Positions 19,735 through 29,960 of a stretch of DNA of 64,000 nucleotides are shown one piece after another. Within the stretch, counting starts at the first letter, position 1. Every line of letters starts with the position of its first letter. The notes below the pieces were generated by a model that was not told the origin of the DNA, searched no databases, and saw nothing but the letters and a program-made list of their open reading frames with translations. Both the position numbers and the translations under genes were made by a program. This DNA is from Vibrio cidicii (GTDB lineage: Bacteria > Pseudomonadota > Gammaproteobacteria > Enterobacterales > Vibrionaceae): positions 1,240,001 to 1,304,000 of the forward strand of contig NZ_CP046803.1 in the NCBI RefSeq assembly GCF_009763805.1, given 5' to 3'.

Positions 19735-21482
19735 GCCTGCTTCTCGTGACAGCGCTTGTTTGACGAGGTTTCACTTTCGTGGACTTTCTCGCGATGGACT
19801 TTCTCGCTGGTGATAAAGTGGCGCATCAACCCATCACGGTCGGCAATGGCAAACTTTTCCGCCAATGGGTACAAGCTGGTGACCGTGAGGTTGGCGCTAT
19901 CGAGCAAAGCGGGCGAACTCAAAACATGGGTCATCGGTGCATCGGCAATCAATTTGCTGTCGGCAATGACCAGCGAACGTGTAGTGTATTCAAGCACTAG
20001 GTGCAGATCGTGCGAGATGATCATCACCGTGATGCCAAGCTCGCGGTTGAGTTTTTCGATAAAACGCAACATCGCGGTGTAATTGCGATAATCTTGACCC
20101 GCGGTCGGTTCATCAAGGATCAACAGTTGCGGCTCTAAAGCGAGAATCGAGGCGATGGTCACGCGTTTTTTCTGTCCGTAGCTCAACGCTTCAATCGGCC
20201 AGTGCCGATACTTACTCAGCCCACAGAGGGCCAGAACGTCAAGCACTTTGCTCTCGATCTGAGTTTCGTCGAGGCCACGATTACGCAGGCCAAAAGCGAC
20301 TTCATCGAAAATCATGTGATGGGAGATCATATGATTGGGGTTTTGCATCACAACGCCGATTCTTTGGCTGCGCTCAAAAATCGACAATTGACTGAGATCG
20401 TCGCCATGTAAGTGCATTGAACCTGCATCTGGCGTCAGTACCCCCATCAGCAGTTTGGTGATGGTGGATTTTCCTGAGCCGTTTTTACCCAGCACGGAGA
20501 CAAACTCGCCACGTTGAATATCAAAACTGACGTTCTCAAGCGCATTTTTCTCACCATCATAGGAATAGGTCAAATCACGAACTTGCAAAAGAGGCGCGGA
20601 TAGTGAACGCTCAGAGGCAGGCTTGGCGGCATCAAACCAAGCGCGAAGCGGCTCGACAAACGGTTCGACAGGGATATGCGACAGCTTCGATGGATGATGA
20701 TGTTCAGTAAGCTGGCAGCCCGCCGCTTTTAAGGCTGAAAGGTAGAGCGGCTCACGAATTCCGTACTGCGCCAGCAAAGAAGAAGCAAGTAGCTTGTCAG
20801 GTGTGGTGTCGGCAATTATCTCGCCGTTATCCATCAAGATGATGCGATCCACTGGCCGATGCAGCACATCTTCCAGACGGTGTTCAATAATCACCACGGT
20901 TTTGCCACTTTGTGTGTGCAGATCATCAATGATTTCAATGGTCTTCTTGCCCGTTTTCGGGTCAAGTGCGGCTAGCGGTTCATCAAACAGCAAAATATCG
21001 ACATGGTCGACTAAAATGCCCGCCAGTGAGACACGCTGCTTTTGCCCACCGGAGAGATCGTGCGGCGAGCGCTCCAGCATCATCTCCAGATCGACCATAC
21101 GCGCAGTGGCTTTGACCAGCGGGTACATCTCAATATTGCTAGTCAGTTGGTTTTCCAGCGCGAACGCAATATCTTCACCAATGCTCAACCCGACAAACTG
21201 GCTGTCGGTATCTTGCAATACCGTGCCCACTTGCTCGGTGAACTGGTGCATCTCAAAAACGCCAGTATCTTGCCCATTAATGCATAGGTTGCCAGAGATT
21301 TCTCCTTTAACCGCATGTGGTATAAGCCCATTGAGGCATTGGCCAAGCGTCGATTTGCCGCTACCGCTTGGGCCAATGATGACGATTTTCTCTCCTTTCT
21401 CTATCCTTAGATTGATATTTTTTAGCGTCGGTTTATCCAGCGACTCATATCGAAAAGAGAAGTTAGAAAATTCGATGGTCAT
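19731..21482 (-). CDS. ecfA: ECF transporter fused double ATPase (EcfA1-EcfA2 type)
   Basis: A 583-aa protein with two ATP-binding cassettes. First domain: Walker A GPSGSGKST near residue 37, signature LSGGQKQR and Walker B ILLFDEP. Second domain: Walker A GKNGSGKST near residue 330, signature LSYGQKKR and Walker B LLILDEP. The fusion replaces the usual separate EcfA and EcfA' pair. It lies 6 bases after the S component and overlaps ecfT, so the three are one operon. Confidence 0.92.
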   Translation of the reverse strand: MTIEFSNFSFRYESLDKPTLKNINLRIEKGEKIVIIGPSGSGKSTLGQCLNGLIPHAVKGEISGNLCINGQDTGVFEMHQFTEQVGTVLQDTDSQFVGLSIGEDIAFALENQLTSNIEMYPLVKATARMVDLEMMLERSPHDLSGGQKQRVSLAGILVDHVDILLFDEPLAALDPKTGKKTIEIIDDLHTQSGKTVVIIEHRLEDVLHRPVDRIILMDNGEIIADTTPDKLLASSLLAQYGIREPLYLSALKAAGCQLTEHHHPSKLSHIPVEPFVEPLRAWFDAAKPASERSLSAPLLQVRDLTYSYDGEKNALENVSFDIQRGEFVSVLGKNGSGKSTITKLLMGVLTPDAGSMHLHGDDLSQLSIFERSQRIGVVMQNPNHMISHHMIFDEVAFGLRNRGLDETQIESKVLDVLALCGLSKYRHWPIEALSYGQKKRVTIASILALEPQLLILDEPTAGQDYRNYTAMLRFIEKLNRELGITVMIISHDLHLVLEYTTRSLVIADSKLIADAPMTHVLSSPALLDSANLTVTSLYPLAEKFAIADRDGLMRHFITSEKVHREKVHESETSSNKRCHEKQA

Positions 21483-21488
21483 GCGCGA

Positions 21489-22038
21489 CTAAGCCTCAGT
21501 TAAGTTGCGGCTCTGTTTATTGCGTTTCGCGACCGATTTAAGAATGAAATAGCCCACAACGGCGATCAGTACGGTGTTACCTGAGGCAATAATCGTCAGT
21601 TGGGTAAACACTTTTGTGAAAGGTTCGGCATATAACAGGGTATCGAGGAACGCAGAACAGCCATAGCCAAATACGTTACCAAGTAGCGCGAGCAGCACAA
21701 ACAGGGCAAAGTCTTTCATACTAAACTCGCCTTTTTCCAAGCGGTTGCGAGTCAGAGATGGGAAGAAGCCAATAATCAAACCAACCAAACCAGAGCCGAT
21801 AACCCAAGTCAGCCACACGCCCCAACCGGCGAAACAGGTCAGTCACCCAGTGACCAATAAAGCCCACCAAAAAGCCGACCAGAGGGCCAAAAAGAACAGA
21901 AAACAGCGCGAGGACCGCCATCGCTGGCTTGAGTGTGGTATTGGCAAAAACCGGAATGCCAAACATGGGCAAGCCACCAATGCCGTAAAGCGCCGCACCG
22001 ATTGCAATCACCACCACGGTTTTAGCTGAAAGATTCAT
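21489..22038 (-). CDS. ECF substrate-binding (S) component, UPF0397 family (one-base frameshift)
   Basis: After repair a 182-aa membrane protein, the normal UPF0397 length, with about five to six helices starting [20 protein letters not shown]. Databases often label the family as a riboflavin ECF component, but I see no FMN riboswitch upstream and leave the substrate open. The frame breaks at 21831-21835 (GAAAC on the + strand). Reading GAAC turns FRRLGRVA into [10 protein letters not shown], the conserved family sequence. First gene of the S-A-T operon. Confidence 0.88.
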
Positions 22039-22330
22039 AGTTAACCTCTGTTCAATTGTCGAAAGAACACATCATTGTTCGCGATGAGCCGCCTGATTGT
22101 CTATGAAATAGACAAAACAACCAAGTCGCTTATGGTCGGTGCGATTAGTCATCAGAAAAGTTGTGATGTTTTCTGCATATCCTTATGACACGCTTGCTTT
22201 TTCCGCACACATAAAAATAAGGCACGCAGTATACAGAATTATATGAGGTGAGGGAATGGAGTGTGATGGGATGAAGTGAATGTGGGCGCTTTAGAGAAAA
22301 AAGAGCAGCGTGGGAAACCCCACCACTGCG

Positions 22331-23915
22331 TTATTCTTCGGTACACACCTGATTGCGTCCGTTGGCTTTGGCGCGGTAGAGCGCTTTATCGGCGCGATAG
22401 AAGGTGCGTTGGGTATTTTCACCGTCGCGATGCATGGTGATGCCGATTGAAACGGTCAAACCGCGTTCACCTAAAATCTCTGTCCAGCCAAACTGGAAAA
22501 TGCGTTCGCGGTAATTTTCAGCGTGCAGCTCGGCTTTAGCGAGGTCGGTATTTTCTAAGATCACTAAAAACTCTTCTCCGCCAAAACGCACACACGAGGC
22601 ACCGCGAAACTTAAAGTAGGCGGCAAGCTCATGTGAAACGCTGACGATCGCCTTGTCGCCGACTAAATGGCTCAGTTCATCGTTGATCGATTTGAAGTGG
22701 TCGATATCGATCACCATTAGCGCAAATGGCGTTTCATGCAGCAGCAGATCTTTGAGTTTCACGTCCAGCCAACGTCGGTTGTGCAGCGCGGTGAGCGGAT
22801 CGGTGAACACATCCTGTTGCAACTGCGCCATGGTGTTTTTGTGTTGCTGTGTGGTCTCTTTGAGTTCCTTGTTTTCAATCTCAGAGAGGATCAATTTCAG
22901 TTGCAGATCAAAACGGGAGATGCGGCGCAGCTGGCTTGCCCCCAGCTCGCTGATCGGGATGTGCTTCATCAGATCCGACTCAATACGGAAGCCTTTTTTC
23001 TCACATGCCAACGCGTCCTTAAATCGACCTTGCGCGGCTAATACCTTACTCATTGCATCGTAAAACTGTTTTGCAACGATGGGAGAGGCCTTTAGCTCAA
23101 TGTTCTTGGCTGCACTGACAAGCAGCATATTGGCGAGCTCTTGTTTGCCAATCGCACACAGAGAGTAAGTGAGCTCGATACGGTTCATGATCGACAACCA
23201 GTTTCGAGTGTAGGCTGCTCGAAGAGTACTGCGTTTTTGACAGGGCCAGCAAGGCTTGCATGTGTTGGTTTTGCAATCGGTGCAACTTGGCTTGGTAAAG
23301 CAGAACTTGCCCTGAAAGAATTTTATCGCTGACCAGAATACTCAGCTCTTCACACTCTTTTAAGAGATCCTTGGCGACATTGACACGGCCCAAATGGATG
23401 TAGCAGGAGAGTAGGTAGAGTTTATAACGTAGCCGTAGTGAACGGCTGCTGATGGAGTGGTCAATGCCGTCAATTTTTTGATAGTAACGCAGCGCGCGGT
23501 TGTGATCGCCAAACGCATCGCAAAGGTTACCCATGCCGACAATCGAGGTTACATATTCATCGATAAACCCGTGTTCAACGGCAATATTGGAGGAGGAGAT
23601 GTATTCATTGAGTGCGGCAGTATAGTCACCACTGTCGACCAATCGTTCACTCAGGCTGGCTTTAACCGTGAGAATATCTTCGGCATCGTCAGGTAATTCA
23701 AGCAATTGAAGCGCTTGGCGTAACTCGTCAATGCTCAGTTGTAACTGCTTTAATTCATAACGGTACTCTGCACTAATAATGTAGCAGTGCGCGCGCTCTT
23801 TGCGGGTGGAAGCAACATGCTGGCGAACATGATTCCAAAGAATAATGGCTTCTTCTCCGGCCACGGAGGCGGGATCAAAACCTGCATCGGTGACTTTATT
23901 CAGCAGCTTTTCCAT
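22331..23915 (-). CDS. TPR protein with active-type GGDEF diguanylate cyclase domain (one-base frameshift)
   Basis: After repair 527 aa: an N-terminal helical TPR-like array (about 1-330), a short coiled coil and a C-terminal GGDEF domain with the intact signature RFGGEEF, the substrate motif DIDHFKSIND and DPLTALHNRR. It should make cyclic-di-GMP in the cytoplasm. No transmembrane segment is visible. The frame breaks at 23201-23205 (GTTTC); reading GTTC gives LHSNWLSIMNRIEL across the joint. It starts within the end of a paralogous gene upstream (20-base overlap), so the two are co-translated. Confidence 0.88.
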
Positions 23916-25401
23916 GCTTCTTTACCTTTGTTTTTTTTCTTTGGCTCTCTTCCAACTGCTCAAGTGTAAACGGAAAAGTGAGAATATCGTGCAGCGTGAT
24001 TTCGGGTAGGGCGCCGTTTAATCCTTTACGCTTCCAAGGGTAGATACTCAGGATACTGGAGAATATGGCGAACAGTTCTTCGGCCGCTTGTTCCTTTTCG
24101 CTGATGAGCATTGCCACACGATCGGCGCTCAAACGAGAAATCAGATCTTTGGTGGTGGAGAGGCTGTGCGCCAGTTCAGTACAAACGTCTAGGTAAGCCG
24201 CATCACTGTGGCGTATCACGATAACGGCATGGTTGCCCTTTTTCAGTTCAGTTTTAAACAGAACCAATTGTTCCCACCAATATGTCTCAGACACAACATT
24301 GGAAAATTGTTTTTCCGGATCATATTCGTGCTGCGCGCGTATGCGGTTGATCAGTTTGCGTGCACGCTGCTCCAGTTGTCTTTTTGAGCCACGAGCTTTG
24401 TCCATGCTGACGCGGCTGGTTTGTTCTCGGAGCATTTGCAGTGAGTGGCGGCGATATTTCTGAAACGCTTGATACGCCAACTCATAATTGCCTTGTTCTT
24501 CGGCGACTTTAGACTGCTGAAAACAAATTTGGCTGAGTAGTTCGCCATTATCAAAACGAACGGCGGACGCTTCTGCTTGAGCGAGCAGTTTCGCTGCGTT
24601 GAGGGTATTTTTACGCAGTAGTTCTAAGCGAGCTCGGCTGATGTAAGAGTGGGCTTTCATCCAGGTAAGGTCGTGCTCAACAGCGAGTTCATGCGCTTTT
24701 TGCGTTGCCTCATCGGCAGCATCAAGCCGTTCTAACCCAAGTAAGGCTAATCCACGAAAATCCCAGATTTCGGCTTGCCACGTTTTGTCATGGTAATCCT
24801 TCAGCACTTCGGCCGCACCATCCAGCACAGTTAACATTTCTACGTAATTGTTGAGTAGATAGTAATCCCAAGCCAGCAAAATACGTGCTTTGCCTTCCAG
24901 CCAATCAATGCGTGCATTATTGGCGACTTTGACCGCGAGTTCATGAGTGGCGGCGGCAAGTTTGTAGTCTGTCGTAATGCGCCAAACATTGCCAAGGCCA
25001 ATCAAAGCCTCAATTTGAATCTCTACTTCGTCGACCAAAGCGGATTGCTCGAGAGTGTTTATCCAATACTGCTGAGCGGAGTAATACTTGGCTTGTCCCC
25101 AGTATTGCAGGGCGTGAAGGTGGAGAATTTCCGGAAGGTGGTCGTCGTTATCTAAGCGGTTTTGTTTGCTGTAAGCGTCTTTAACAAATTTCAGCCCACG
25201 GCGGTAGTCCATCAAGTTCCAACAGCACTGTGAGAGGATCAGCAGTGCGCGAATTTCGCCTTCAGGGTAGAGAATCTGTTCCGCACGGACGTAGCACTGT
25301 TCAGCGACTTTGAATACCGCTTCTGGCTCTTGATTGATGCGAGCCTTGAGCTGTCTGAGTTCTGTATCTAACTGAAATTGGCTTTTATCCAAAGTGTACA
25401 T
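23896..25401 (-). CDS. TPR protein with degenerate GGDEF-like C-terminal domain
   Basis: A 501-aa paralogue of the next gene. Residues 1-340 are TPR-like helices. The C-terminal 150 residues have the spacing of a GGDEF fold (YWWEQLVLFKTELKKGNHAV, then RLSADRVAMLI where RGGDEF should be), but the catalytic and GTP-binding residues are lost. It is therefore unlikely to be a cyclase and may act as a partner or regulator of the active protein encoded directly downstream. Assignment of the decayed domain is inference from pattern. Confidence 0.7.
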   Translation of the reverse strand: MYTLDKSQFQLDTELRQLKARINQEPEAVFKVAEQCYVRAEQILYPEGEIRALLILSQCCWNLMDYRRGLKFVKDAYSKQNRLDNDDHLPEILHLHALQYWGQAKYYSAQQYWINTLEQSALVDEVEIQIEALIGLGNVWRITTDYKLAAATHELAVKVANNARIDWLEGKARILLAWDYYLLNNYVEMLTVLDGAAEVLKDYHDKTWQAEIWDFRGLALLGLERLDAADEATQKAHELAVEHDLTWMKAHSYISRARLELLRKNTLNAAKLLAQAEASAVRFDNGELLSQICFQQSKVAEEQGNYELAYQAFQKYRRHSLQMLREQTSRVSMDKARGSKRQLEQRARKLINRIRAQHEYDPEKQFSNVVSETYWWEQLVLFKTELKKGNHAVIVIRHSDAAYLDVCTELAHSLSTTKDLISRLSADRVAMLISEKEQAAEELFAIFSSILSIYPWKRKGLNGALPEITLHDILTFPFTLEQLEESQRKKTKVKKHGKAAE

Positions 25402-25560
25402 CCGTGACAGTAAAGAGGGCGTCTAACACTTTCATTATATTGACGTGTCAAAAATTAGCACTATATCCGGGCTTATTTGTTCCGCTCGTTACCGCTGGGT
25501 TATGAATAATGGGCGTTATTTCACATTCTTAACTCAGGTTGAACCTTCTACAGTGCTGCA

Positions 25561-27036
25561 TTAGGACAAAAGCTGCTTGAGTGTCAGTGGCTTTTCGGTC
25601 ACTCCGAGCCGCTGTGCCGCGGTTTGCCCTTGTTTGTCTTGATAGCATAAATTGTGCCACGCTCTGAATATGTCCAGCAGCGACAAAATGCCTCCGGGGC
25701 GGAGTTTACGTCTTGGCTCGTTGATAAAGCTTTCAAACAGAACTTGGAAGCGCCGCTGGAAGAAGGCGACGTTGCGCGTAGTGGCGGTATTAAACCATTG
25801 TTCGGGATGGTTATTATTACCAGCAAGATAACAGATGCCTTTTTGTACGTCGCCTTGATTGGCAATCGCCCAGCGATCACGCCACCAGCTCATATAGACA
25901 ATGTCGACTCGTTCAAAAGGCTGATCCATTTTCCAGTCCACATCTTCTTCAACATACATCAGGTCAACATTCTGGCTCTTGATCCGTGAGAGGCAAACAC
26001 TCAGTGCCGCAGATCGCAGCAATGGATCTTGTGGCATGTAAATAGAGACACGACAAGCGTCGTTGCACATATCCAACACATGGAGGTAGTGAGCGTAAGA
26101 GGTGTAGGGCGGACGAACCACCGCACCTTTTGACGGATAGTTAAACACCGTCATGTTACCCATCGGGTCTTCTACGTTTCCGCGTGCCAGAATGGTTTGA
26201 TATTTCTGATCAATTCGCTCGCGCAAATAGTTTGACGGTGCGCCAGTCGCTTCTTTGGCTTCGGCAACGTATTCAGGGGCAACAAAACGAGAAATCGGCT
26301 CGTAAGGGTTATGATCCACCGAGCCTAAAGGTTGTTCATTGGCCGAGTAGTTGACGTGCTGGCAGAGAATGTAGCCGGATTGGGCTTCACCAGAGGCGAT
26401 CCAGTACACGCCGTTATCACTGTTCGGCTGTAGCGAAACGTAATGGGAAGCAAGATGATAACTTTGTGCATGGTTGACCCAGCGCGCATCAATGGTGGCC
26501 AATTTGCGGCGGCAACGGCTGGCAATGTGGTCGACATGATCGTAAAACGTTTTGGGATTGATGTGAAGCTTGCGGCAGATCTCTCGCACTGAGTAACCCG
26601 TAAACAACAGGCCCATCAAGTTTTCTTGGAATTGCAGCTTTTTATTTGCCCCAGACCATTTATCGACAAAGGTCGATTGACAACTTTTGCAGCGATATCT
26701 TTGTCGATCGCCACTGTAGCCAAACGCATGGTAGAGGTGTTTGTGAGTATGAACGGATAGGCCAAAGTTGGCGCAATCGTCGTTGCGGCAAGCTGGTAGG
26801 CCGTCGCTGTGAAGCTGACGCAAGCGATGCAGCTCGTTCAGCACTTCACGGTTGTTAAGTAAGGGGGGGAAAGCTCCACATTCACGGCAGACCATCGCTG
26901 GACGCTTAGGGTTCGCATGTTGCAAAACGTATCGTTTTGCATCGCTCAGACCAAAGTTGTCACACGCCAATGTTTTACAAAAGTTGAGTTGTAACCCATC
27001 TGCGTCTTTTGGCAGTTGGCCGTTAGACACGATCAC
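25561..27036 (-). CDS. Solo zinc-ribbon/HTH protein resembling a domesticated transposase
   Basis: A 491-aa protein I cannot name. It has two N-terminal zinc-ribbon modules with matching layouts (FCKTLACDNFGLS with CREC; ACRNDDCANFGLS with CKSC), then an IS1/InsA-like helix-turn-helix (YSVREICRKLHINPKTFYDH, about residues 150-170) and a long C-terminal region that could be a diverged DDE-type domain. There are no terminal inverted repeats around it and it sits quietly next to deoD, which argues for a resident gene rather than an active insertion sequence. Start is GTG, after GAGGGG. Confidence 0.6.
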   Translation of the reverse strand: MIVSNGQLPKDADGLQLNFCKTLACDNFGLSDAKRYVLQHANPKRPAMVCRECGAFPPLLNNREVLNELHRLRQLHSDGLPACRNDDCANFGLSVHTHKHLYHAFGYSGDRQRYRCKSCQSTFVDKWSGANKKLQFQENLMGLLFTGYSVREICRKLHINPKTFYDHVDHIASRCRRKLATIDARWVNHAQSYHLASHYVSLQPNSDNGVYWIASGEAQSGYILCQHVNYSANEQPLGSVDHNPYEPISRFVAPEYVAEAKEATGAPSNYLRERIDQKYQTILARGNVEDPMGNMTVFNYPSKGAVVRPPYTSYAHYLHVLDMCNDACRVSIYMPQDPLLRSAALSVCLSRIKSQNVDLMYVEEDVDWKMDQPFERVDIVYMSWWRDRWAIANQGDVQKGICYLAGNNNHPEQWFNTATTRNVAFFQRRFQVLFESFINEPRRKLRPGGILSLLDIFRAWHNLCYQDKQGQTAAQRLGVTEKPLTLKQLLS

Positions 27037-27080
27037 CCCCTCGGGATTATTCGGATGGCCGAGCGAACCCGGCCAAAAGT

Positions 27081-27791
27081 TTAGAGATTGATGGCTGTTT
27101 CAAGAGCCACTTTCATCATGTCATTGAATGACTTCTGACGATCTTCTGAGCTCAGTTTTTCACCACGGATGATGTGGTCAGAAACGGTCAGAATAGTCAG
27201 CGCTTTGGCTTTGAGATCTGCGGCTACGCCGTAGATGCCCGCCGCTTCCATATCCACACCTAGAATGCCCAGTTTTTCCATCTTTTCAAAGATATCAGCT
27301 TCTGGGGTGTAGAACAGGTCGGCAGAGAACACGTTACCCACTTTAACAGGTACATTTTGCGCACGTGCTTGCTTCACCGCTTCTTCAAGTAGGCCGTAGT
27401 CTGCTAGAGCAGCAAAGTCGTGGTCGTTAAAACGGATACGGTTCACTTTAGAGTCAGTGGATGCGCCCATACCGATAACCACGTCCATTAGGTTTACGTC
27501 GTCACGTACCGCACCACAGCTACCGACACGGATAACATTCTTAACGCCATATTCAGCGATCAGCTCGTGTACATAGATACACGCGGATGGGATACCCATA
27601 CCGTGGCCCATCACAGAGACTTTTTTGCCCTTGTAAGTACCAGTAAAGCCAAACATGTTACGAACGTCACAAACTTGTTTTACATCTTCCAAAAAGGTTT
27701 CTGCGATGTATTTAGCGCGAAGTGGATCACCCGGCATCAGGACGGTTTCAGCGAAATCACCAGGTTGTGCGTTAATATGTGGGGTTGCCAT
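27081..27791 (-). CDS. deoD: Purine nucleoside phosphorylase DeoD
   Basis: A 236-aa hexameric-type phosphorylase that splits purine nucleosides to base and ribose-1-phosphate in the cytoplasm. It matches E. coli DeoD from MATPHINA onwards, including [15 protein letters not shown], the phosphate/ribose site RVGSCGA, and [13 protein letters not shown] and TVSDHI at the active site. Start chosen at the MATPHINA codon with a GGAGAAG site upstream; an upstream in-frame start lacks conservation. It stands without other deo genes here. Confidence 0.95.
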   Translation of the reverse strand: MATPHINAQPGDFAETVLMPGDPLRAKYIAETFLEDVKQVCDVRNMFGFTGTYKGKKVSVMGHGMGIPSACIYVHELIAEYGVKNVIRVGSCGAVRDDVNLMDVVIGMGASTDSKVNRIRFNDHDFAALADYGLLEEAVKQARAQNVPVKVGNVFSADLFYTPEADIFEKMEKLGILGVDMEAAGIYGVAADLKAKALTILTVSDHIIRGEKLSSEDRQKSFNDMMKVALETAINL

Positions 27792-28125
27792 AGTCTTCTC
27801 CAATATTTCTATTGAGGTAATTATCATCAAAAGCAGAGTGTAATTACCAATTCTGTTGAAACTGTTTTCGTTCGTTGAGGCAATACTAGCTAGATAAACG
27901 GATATTCCATGAGACTGCGCTCACAGATTGCTTTGATTTATATCTCTACATCCTTATTGATAACTAAATATGTTGAAAGCAAAAGAGCAATCGATTTGTC
28001 TTGGGCAAACCAGTAGTGAACTTGGCTTGCTGTTAATGATATAGATGTAATTGGCCGTCTAGGCTCACAAAGCATTAACTTTGTTAATCATAAAGTAACC
28101 TATTCTGTTTGCGAAAAGCTGGGTG

Positions 28126-28148
28126 TGTACAAAAAGAAATCTTGTATA
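28126..28148 (+). promoter_or_regulatory. Operator candidate 1, TGTACA-N11-TGTATA
   Basis: Resembles the TTGTACA-N12-TGTACAA sites of MlrA-type MerR regulators. It is the upstream copy of two with identical 11-base spacing. Confidence 0.5.
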
Positions 28149-28171
28149 ACATGGCGTTTGTTTGCTATATC

Positions 28172-28194
28172 TATACAGGAGATTTTTTTGTATA
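28172..28194 (+). promoter_or_regulatory. Operator candidate 2, TATACA-N11-TGTATA
   Basis: Second copy of the same inverted repeat with the same spacing, ending 12 bases before the ATG of the DUF523 gene. Likely bound by the MerR regulator of this operon. Confidence 0.5.
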
Positions 28195-28206
28195 AGGTGT
28201 GGTGTG

Positions 28207-29161
28207 ATGGAAAAGACAGGTATCAAAGTTGGCGTCAGCGCCTGTGTGCTTGGCGATAAAGTCCGATTTGACGCTGGACACAAACTGAGCCGATTTGTTG
28301 TTCAGGATCTCGGTGCTTATATGGATTTCGTTTCTGTTTGTCCGGAAGTGGGAATGGGCATGCCTGTGCCACGCCCGACAATTCGTTTGGTCTCGGACGC
28401 CGAAACGCATTGCTTTACTGGAAACTAAAAATCCTGACAAGGATTACTCGCATGCGATGTTGGCCTATGCCGAACAGAAAGTATCGCAATTGATGGATGA
28501 AGAGCTGAGTGGCTATATTGTCTGCGCTAAGTCGCCAACCTGTGGCATGGAAAAGGTCAAGGTGTACAAACAGCATGGCGCGGAGAAAGAGGGAGTTGGC
28601 TTATATACGCAAACTTTGATGCGCAAAATGCCGTGGTTGCCGGTAGAAGAAGATGGCCGACTGCATGACCCGGTATTGCGTGAAAACTTCATCACCCGCG
28701 TTTATTGCTTACATGATTTTAATCTGAATATTGGCCGCGTGCGCACACGCAAGAGCATTGTCGATTTCCACTCACGCTATAAACTGACCTTGATGGCCCA
28801 TCATCCGCAATCTTATCGTGAGCTTGGTCGTTTGGTCGCCGCGATTGCTGAGTATGACTTGGAAGCTTTTATTCCCTTATATCGCGAGGGTTTGATGCGT
28901 GCATTGACCCATCGTGCCAGTCGCAAAAACAATACCAATGTGTTGATGCACTTGCAGGGCTATTTTAAGAAAGTGCTCAATAAAGAGCAAAAAGCGGAAT
29001 TGGCGCGAACGATAGACGAGTATCGTCAAGGCATGCTGCCTTTGCTGGCGCCACTGACGCTGATAAAACATTATCTCAACACTTATCCCGATGATTATCT
29101 GCACAGTCAGAAGTTTTTAGCCCCTCATCCTCAAGAATTGAAGTTACGTTATGGTTTATAA
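28207..29161 (+). CDS. DUF523-DUF1722 protein, TudS/YbgA-like (one-base frameshift)
   Basis: After repair a 317-aa two-domain protein. The N-terminal DUF523 domain has the three cysteines that bind a 4Fe-4S cluster in thiouracil desulfurase TudS: VSACVLG, VCPEVGMGMP and SPTCGMEK. The C-terminal half is DUF1722 (YbgA type), from about residue 180. The frame breaks at 28402-28406 (GAAAC); reading GAAC gives DAERIALLETKNPD. It is first in an operon with a MerR regulator (11-base overlap) and photolyase, suggesting a role in repair or salvage of damaged or modified pyrimidines under light or stress. The reaction is not proven for this protein. Confidence 0.85.
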
Positions 29162-29960
29162 ACAAACAGAAGAGAAACTCTACGCTATCCGCGAAGTGGC
29201 AGAAATGACGGGCGTGAAGCCTGTGACACTCAGAGCTTGGCAGCGTCGCTATAATCTCGTTCAGCCGCAAAGAACGGAAAAAGGTCATCGGCTGTACAAC
29301 GAAGAAAACTTGGCGATGATCCGCGAGATCCAAGGCTGGCTAGCCAAAGGGGTGGCGATTGGTAAAGTACAGGCCTTGTTGGGCCAAGCGGCGGATATTA
29401 GCGGCCTAGAGAGTCAAGCGCTTGATGAAGTCGAAGCCATGCTTTCGGCGCTAGCCGATCTCAGCGCTGGCAAAGTGGAAAGCCTGTTAAACACTGTGCT
29501 GCGCGAGTACCCCTTTAATGTGGTTTGTCAGCAGTTTCTGTCGCCGATATTACAGTCTGTAGAGTTGGTGAAAAGCGCAAATCGTTCACTGCAAAAAGGC
29601 TTGTTGCGTTCAATCCTTGTACGCCGTTTAGCCGCCGTTTTAGATGCCGAGAACAAAGCAGCGAGTAAAGGTAAGTGTCTAATTGTCAGTTATGAAAGCA
29701 GCGATTCATTGGCAGGTTGGATAGAAGCGGCGCGTTTGAGCGATCAAGGCTGGCATATCACTTTGATTGATCATGTTGATGATGTCAGTGGTTTGCTGCA
29801 AGTCGATGTGCTAGCCAAATATCAGCGAGTGCATCTGTTTTCCAATCGTGCGCTGCAGGAAAAGCAGCAAGCTATCATACGCCAACTACAGCAGCAACAT
29901 AGTGCTGTGACGTTGTCAGAAGTGTTGAGCAAACTCCATTTTGAGCAGGAAAATCAATGA
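29151..29960 (+). CDS. MerR-family regulator, MlrA-like
   Basis: A 269-aa regulator with an N-terminal MerR winged helix (AIREVAEMTGVKPVTLRAWQRRY, residues about 11-33, cited here as two adjoining motifs: AIREVAEMTGV and TLRAWQRRY) and a long C-terminal domain in the position of the B12-binding fold of light-responsive MerR proteins. The usual cobalamin motif E/D-x-H-x2-G is not evident, so light sensing through B12 is uncertain. It sits between the TudS-like gene and photolyase, overlapping both, and is the obvious candidate to bind the paired operators upstream. Confidence 0.82.
   Translation: MVYKQTEEKLYAIREVAEMTGVKPVTLRAWQRRYNLVQPQRTEKGHRLYNEENLAMIREIQGWLAKGVAIGKVQALLGQAADISGLESQALDEVEAMLSALADLSAGKVESLLNTVLREYPFNVVCQQFLSPILQSVELVKSANRSLQKGLLRSILVRRLAAVLDAENKAASKGKCLIVSYESSDSLAGWIEAARLSDQGWHITLIDHVDDVSGLLQVDVLAKYQRVHLFSNRALQEKQQAIIRQLQQQHSAVTLSEVLSKLHFEQENQ

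Larger units (their letters stand above)
27792..28206. promoter_or_regulatory. Divergent promoter region between deoD and the photolyase operon
   Basis: No gene seen in these 415 bases. The part next to the photolyase operon holds two similar inverted repeats (28126 and 28172), listed separately. Confidence 0.5.

Noticed and set aside
22039..22330. Riboswitch before the UPF0397 ECF operon
   Set aside because: The leader was read on the coding strand. No FMN or TPP riboswitch core could be recognised, so none is claimed.
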